A stretch of 64,000 nt of DNA, from assembly GCF_020184175.1 (NCBI RefSeq), contig NW_026083105.1, forward strand, positions 1-64,000, written 5' to 3'. The position numbers and the translations under genes are program-made. Numbering within the stretch: the first letter of the stretch is position 1; each line of letters starts with the position of its first letter. Under the pieces are notes generated by a model. That model was given only the letters and a program-made list of their open reading frames with translations. It ran no database searches and was not told the DNA's origin. This DNA is from Aphis gossypii. Its lineage: Eukaryota; Arthropoda; Insecta; Hemiptera; Aphididae. Shown here one piece after another: positions 58,530 to 64,000 of the stretch.

Positions 58530-61050
58530 TAGTGTATCCCAATACTGAAGATACCAAGAGGATTGGACAAGATCAATTTTCAAAAACAAATTCCATATAT
58601 ATTCTCAAGAAACTTCATAACGTTACTTTGGTTCACCATTCTCTGAGTACAAACCTATACTGGTATATTTTCTTTATTGTTTAAAACCTAAATTATTTAC
58701 ATAATCATTTACACTGCCTAACATCCAATAATACTCATCCTGAACCAATAGTTTGAGTAAAGAGTAATAAGATTGTAATTAATAATGTTCATCAACTCAT
58801 GACACCGAGATATCTATACAATCCAAAACAATACAACTATTCATTAAGAAGGTAAGTGGAATTTCAATATATATAATTTTACATCGATATAATAACACAT
58901 CGTAGCAAAATAAAGTAATGTAGACAAGGCATCCAATTACCATCATTTAATAATTTATTACCCATATGACCTATTTATTTTACCAATCACCAATTTACTA
59001 CCACCCCCATATATCATACCAATATTTTACTTATTTTAATCTACTACAAATGGTCCCCCCTATATCGTACCAATGTTTTACCCTATTTTATTTTACTACA
59101 AATAGCCCCCAATCTATAGCTTTGTTCTACCTTATTTTATTTTACTACATAATAATAATAATAATATGTATAATTGTATATCTTCACATTAAAAAAAAAA
59201 AAAATAAATATTTTAATAGTTTTATTCCAAACCACATATACACAGATACATCGTAAACAATATTTTGTGTTGTTACGTCTTATACACTTAATTATAGTTA
59301 TTATTATTTTATTATTATCAGCTTAGTTGTAGTAAATGTGAGGTATATACTCGGAATATATTCTGTGGTATATAAATAAACAAAAATAGTTACTAGCTTT
59401 TTCTCGTTTCTTACAGAGTTTAGTTGTTATAAATAGTTATAAATTATGTTTTATTTTTTTAAAAAATAGTATAATATACTTAACAAGAATTTAATTATTT
59501 AATATACATAGAGTTTGTTTTACTTATACATTTATTTATAATTAAAGTATGATTGATTTTATATGTTTTATGAATTATTACTAAACAAAAATTTACTTAT
59601 ATACATTTTATTATAATTATAATTTTAATAAGGTGAACAATGTTACAAATTATAATTTTAGTAGGTACAGATTAGATAATGCCCCTTTTTAAAATTTTAT
59701 TTGGTGTGAATTATAAACTTGAAAAGTGGTACAAATTATTAAAAAAAAATACATTTTTTTTTTAGATGTGGTGTAAATGAGATATAGTTTTTACATTACC
59801 TTTTTTATATTTAAAAAAAAAAACGAATAAATATTTACTTATAATTTCAGATTTTTTTTTTTAAATGGAATCTCCTTAAATCATACACATCCAATCTTTG
59901 ATAGAAGAATTAGAATTGAAAGTTTTAGAAAACGAAAAAAGTGTTGATCAAGATAAGAAAGAAAAAAAATAGATATAAGAGTTTTAAATAAAAAGATTCA
60001 TGGTTTAATGGTTTATATAAACAAAAGATAATAAACCTAATTGAGATAGACAAGTTAAGAAATGAAAAAAGAAACATTTTAGACGATTATATTTTTTCTT
60101 ATTATATTATTTAAGACCAGTAGACCACTTCTTCTAACACCTAGTGCCTACAAAAGTGCCTACGATCTACAGTGGCACGGCGCTTCCCTAGTAACTACAA
60201 TGTTTACAATGTTTAATTATAAATAAATTACCAATTAGTACACAAAATTATTTTAAATTTTGTTGATTAAATTCATGCCTTTCAAAAATATCATGATGTA
60301 ATAAAATTGGTTTTAAACTATTAAAAAATTATTGGTGGTGCACGTGCTCAAGTGCACCATAGCACGAGCCGCCACTGAAAAACTGATCAGGCTATTGTAG
60401 AAAATGACAATTTATCATTAACAAATTATTTTGTAGAACAATTAGAAACAGAATCTACAGGTAAATATAAATAATTTTTAAATTATTATTGGAAAAAATT
60501 AGAGATGTTCCGAGTACCCGGCAATTACTCGATGGCTGGGTACTCGATATCATATTTAAGACTCGGCTCTTACTCAGTACCCGGCGTAATACCTACATTT
60601 TTACCCGGCGAAATACTACATTTTTACTTGACTCATATGCAATGGCAAACGCTGAAATCTATTTATAAATTTATGCATACCTATTATCTATAATTAATAT
60701 TATAATGGGAGAAATCTAAAATTCTAGGGTAGTAAATTATAATTTATTTTGGTACATATTAGAATAACTGAACCGAAATAATAACAAAAATAAATCTGGT
60801 ATTTACTGTCTTATGTTTATATATAAATTATATGATAACAAATTGTTATAAACAATCTGCAATCAAAAACCGTATTATTTATAAAATATAAATTATTACT
60901 ACACAAATATTCTCAATTATAAGTAATCAGTAATAACTTTACAGTCTAGTAGTCTACACTCTACAGCTAATACAGTTGTAGTACCTACTACTTATTGCTT
61001 GTTTGTTTGTTTGTTTTAATTGTTAAATATATAGGTACTTAATAGTTAAT
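58530..61050. other. AT-rich debris with element ends
   Basis: No complete gene. A coding-like scrap at about 60392-60461 (DQAIVENDNLSLTNYFVEQL, then GTAAAT) may be an exon remnant. CAGTGGCACGG at about 60171 and the complement of CAGTGGCGGCTCGTG at about 60377 resemble hAT ends, but with no target duplication. At 60505-60610 there are repeated GAGTACCCGG/TACCCGGCG words of an unnamed repeat. Confidence 0.35.
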
Positions 61051-61055
61051 AAGTT

Positions 61056-61600
61056 GTAACGTGCCACGTACAAGCAGTAGAATGATGTAGTATCGGATAG
61101 GTTGTTGTAAAAAAAAATGAAGACTCTTGAAATAATTCTAAGTGTTTTTTATTGAAAATTATTCTAAGTCCAAATAATTAAACAAATTAAACTTGTGAAA
61201 AATATTCTTAGTCCAAATGACAAAACTATTGAACTGGGTGACGTGAAGGTACTCGCTCTAACTCTGGTGGATCACGTCTGAAATGTGCCTAATCTGGGGC
61301 CCCTTATATATCATCCAGGGACTCCCGCGGTACCTTCAGGTCCCTGTTAGTCATCTGCACCTGCATCCGCTTCTGCCCACGCTTTGCGTCATCCGCGCGA
61401 TACTGTGCGTCAAACAATATTCCTATCATTCTATCGAATGGTAATTGTGTGCCTATAATATTTTATACCGAGTGACAAGCATACGTGCGATGATCCGTCT
61501 TTGACCCTGAACGATGCCGCCACATGTAGTATAATTTGTTACAATGTACTATTGTCGCTGCATCCGGCATTCTCACGCCGCTCCGCCACCGTTGATGATT
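61056..61600. mobile_element. GC-richer, LTR-like block
   Basis: The block starts TGTAACGTGCCACGTACAAG. It has repeated AATTATTCTAAGTCCAAAT / AATATTCTTAGTCCAAAT words and a TATATATCATC box near 61303, and it has no coding frame. Could be a solo LTR. Ends and target duplication were not confirmed. Confidence 0.3.
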
Positions 61601-62799
61601 TATATTAATATATTAAAAAAATCCGTACTTAATCTCCTACTCACTTTTAGAATCCGATTAAAGTAATATTTTTATACCCCTATCATAAAAATGTCTGTTG
61701 CACCCCCAATGTTTAGGTTATTGTTGGCTATGGTATATAGTAATTTATATAGTGATTTATATATAAGTATCAGAGCACGTTGCACCTCCCCACGAAAAAA
61801 AAAGGTTTATGTCTCAAAGACAGAAATCTTTCAAAGTTTAGTACAAAATGGTTAAGTTACAAATTATTACAATATTATAGTGTTTACAATGTTCGATTAC
61901 AAGTTATTGAAATAAGACATACAGTACAATTATCCGTATGCTTTTACATTTAAAATATTTTCGTTATATAATATGAATATATGATGTATATGTTATATCT
62001 ATAGTTTTGATTAAGTATGGTTTGATTACAATATAATGGTTAAATAGTTTGATTAAATATTTTGATTATAATATAATCGATGATTAAATAGTTAGATTAA
62101 ATATTTGGTTATAATATAATTCAATGTTTAAATATGTTGGTTAGTTTTCTTATAATTTATAATTGTGATAATAATAAAATATAGTGTTAGTAAATAGTAT
62201 AATATAATGATTAAATAGATTTGATAATTCCAATAAAATATGTGGTTAGTATAGTGTGTTGATTACAATAGTTTCTTATATGGTAAATTAATTATTACAA
62301 ATAATATTTTTACTTATTATATTATGTTAGTAATATAAAATCTATAAAGTTCCCCACATTTCAAATTTATTTCCATATCCCAATAGTAACTTATTCATAC
62401 AGTATATTTTTTAAATCTAAGTGTATATATATATATTTTTTTTTCCTTTTATCATTTCATTTTTTATGTTTTTTTATTTATTCAAATGATTTAATATAGA
62501 CATATTTTTATTTATTATCTATTCGTAACGTTGGGTTATAATTTTTATAATTATGAATTTCTGAAAAAGAAATTTACGTTCGTATTTTTAATCGTTAATG
62601 TAACCGTTGTTATTGTTTTATTGTTATTGTTTATATTATATTTTGTTAAAAGTGCTTTACTAGATTCTCATATCTCTGTTGTATCACATAATCAAATATA
62701 CATTTGGTATACTTGACATCCATTCTCGGATCATGCGCATACGTAATATGGTGTTTCTTTTGTAGTAAGCCGACGGAGTCGTCTCACTATTTTTTCTAT
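61601..62799. other. AT-rich spacer
   Basis: Irregular GATTAAATA/TTGATTA words at 62010-62280 look like decayed tandem sequence. No gene. Confidence 0.35.
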
Positions 62800-63270
62800 T
62801 TTAACTCATTTACATATACTACGAGGTTCTGCACATTTAAATATTTTATTATCATACTCGTAGCGATACGTAATTAAATTTGATGGCAATTTCCAAGAAT
62901 CAAAGCGTATGGGAAAATACAGCCACAAACAACTTTTTCTTGCCCTTTTGACAAACAAGCCATGCACATAAATCATAGATGCGCACGCCTTGGTATAATA
63001 GCACAACAACAAGTCCGATCCAGGGTTAAGTGTCTTGGGCGCAAAACCACTTTTGTAGCTACAGTGACAACATTCTATAACACACCTTTTTGTCCATTTC
63101 CTAGTCTCTATCATGTACAACCAGGGGGTACAGAGAACCATATAAATACAGGTCTCTGTCCGTCTTAAAATTTAGAATTAGTTTCACATTCGCATAGAGC
63201 TAGTCTATGTCCAAATTTTATATTAACTTTTTCTCGGGCAGCTACTTAACGTGCTGTCCTCAAATTCTTA
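62800..63270 (-). mobile_element. LTR-like block after the exonuclease ORF
   Basis: On the complement, AATTTGAGGACAGC, CTGCCCGAGAAAAAG and TTGGACATAGACTAG (63270-63200) match the order of words at 23064-23142. This fits the 3' LTR or 3' UTR of the element encoding the ORF at 63325. An open frame of 111 codons here (63141-62806) has no recognisable domain. Confidence 0.4.
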
Positions 63271-63324
63271 TATACTTGTTTTTATTGTAACAAATTATAA
63301 CTTTAATTTTAATAAACTCTTGTA

Positions 63325-63993
63325 TTAACATTGTGTCTTTGTCTCACTTTTAAAACCCGTAATCTTTTCTCGACAACTTGATCCAACTGCAGATGTCAAG
63401 CACTCATTTATAAACGATAGTGAGAGATCACTACACGTTTTACATATTACATCATGGGTCTCTACTAAATTAAGTAGCCTTCCGGTTTTATTATATGTCC
63501 CGATATCTACTTCAAAAATTATTTCCCTATTACCTAATTTCTCAAATTGAATATAAAAGTTTTTATTAAAATATTTGTCGTAACACGTTATGTTTAGCAT
63601 TGGGTAATGGTCTAAGTCTAATCTTTTTAGAATGTTTTTATCTGAATGTCCGTTCCACACTACTATTACGTTCTCTTTATTACCTCTAAGTATATAACTG
63701 TCGATGTATCCCTTTGTCAAATTATTCATCGTTGAACTCAAACTCTGTTTCAATTGGTCCAAACAAGCATCTCCCAAATCGGTCTTAACCCTGAAAACTC
63801 TCTTGATTTCTCTCACTGCTACCTGAAGCTCCGTCTCACCCATAGGTCGAGCTTCTTCATTAAGTGGTAACAAAAGAGGTCGTCCTTCCAGTTTCCTAAT
63901 CTTAAAGCGGTCTAAGCTATTTGATATAGCCCCGGAGACATGGGCGGATAGGCCCATCGGAAAATCGTGATTTTCCCGGTAGGTCCCCATCAA
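63325..63993 (-). CDS. Exonuclease-like protein of a retroelement (partial, runs off the window)
   Basis: The frame is open to the window edge, so the N-terminus is missing. It reads ILMGTYRENHDFPMGLSAHV, a helical region (TELQVAVREIKRVFRVK), then VIVVWNGHSDKNILKRLDLD, which has the N..D...L arrangement of the second motif of DEDD (DnaQ-like) exonucleases. TGRLLNLVETHDVICKTCSD follows, a Cys/His-containing end. Similar proteins are carried by insect retroelements. I could not see the first (DxE) or third exonuclease motifs, so activity is unproven. The LTR-like block just downstream supports an element origin. Confidence 0.4.
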   Translation of the reverse strand: MMGTYRENHDFPMGLSAHVSGAISNSLDRFKIRKLEGRPLLLPLNEEARPMGETELQVAVREIKRVFRVKTDLGDACLDQLKQSLSSTMNNLTKGYIDSYILRGNKENVIVVWNGHSDKNILKRLDLDHYPMLNITCYDKYFNKNFYIQFEKLGNREIIFEVDIGTYNKTGRLLNLVETHDVICKTCSDLSLSFINECLTSAVGSSCREKITGFKSETKTQC

Positions 63994-64000
63994 TATTATG

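Noticed and set aside
60171..60377. A 207-base hAT MITE with CAGTGGC ends
   Set aside because: Only seven bases match at the ends and no 8-base target duplication is present.
62806..63141. 111-codon minus-strand frame
   Set aside because: It overlaps a block that matches noncoding sequence at 23 kb and has no recognisable domain; treated as part of an LTR or 3' UTR.

Overview
The window looks like nuclear DNA of an insect, most likely an aphid. It is very AT-rich, has GT-AG introns of about 100-300 bases in almost every coding stretch, carries short TTAGG-type (CCTAA) telomere-like repeats, and is built mostly from eukaryotic transposable elements: Mutator/MULE, PIF/Harbinger, hAT, P element, Helitron, non-LTR and LTR-like. 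The species cannot be proved from the sequence alone. I see no clearly intact host gene; most coding sequence is transposon-derived or a broken gene fragment.

Layout. 0.4-3 kb: a decayed Mutator-like transposase gene (minus strand) whose C-terminal YqaJ-type nuclease part is internally deleted. 3.7-6 kb: several copies of a dispersed AT-rich repeat, with an LTR-like island. 6.5-10.7 kb: a PIF/Harbinger element with a three-exon MADF-BESS accessory gene facing a DDE transposase, bounded by clusters of GACGC/GCGTC. 10.8-11.1 kb: a fold-back MITE. 13.73-16.21 kb: a complete hAT (ZBED type) element with TIRs and a perfect 8-base target duplication, but with two frameshifts in its transposase. 16.3-22.7 kb (minus strand): a RING exon, duplicated short linker exons, a broken FLYWCH/MULE transposase gene and a BIR-domain fragment. 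Both zinc domains have a ligand Cys replaced by Tyr. 22.9-23.7 kb: an LTR-like block. 24.8-30.7 kb: a heavily decayed P-element (THAP9-like) gene. 32.9-33.2 kb: a Helitron 3' end. 33.7-34.56 kb: a 5'-truncated R1/TRAS-like retrotransposon lying inside CCTAA repeats. 35.8-42.65 kb: a second, better preserved P element with TIRs of about 130 bases. 44.1-45.2 kb: a LINE fragment and an inverted copy of part of the 19 kb MULE. 45.4-49.5 kb: unknown spliced genes interrupted by a Helitron, with a tandem-repeat region between divergent starts. 49.7-53.7 kb: a Jockey-like LINE (plus). 54.1-58 kb: an RNase H-bearing LINE (minus). 58-62.8 kb: AT-rich debris. 62.8-64 kb: an exonuclease-like ORF followed by an LTR-like block related to the one at 23 kb.

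How the parts work together. The only groups that look like working units are transposons: transposase plus MADF-BESS partner in the Harbinger, THAP DNA binding plus RNase H-like nuclease in the P elements, and ORF1 plus endonuclease/RT in the LINEs. Nearly all carry stops or frameshifts, so they are best read as fossils. The most unusual observations are the telomere-repeat LINE insertion, the IAP-like BIR and RING parts flanking a MULE, a 17-base microinversion between two MULE copies, a retroelement block conserved between 23 kb and 63 kb, and the unknown gene pair around 45-49 kb.
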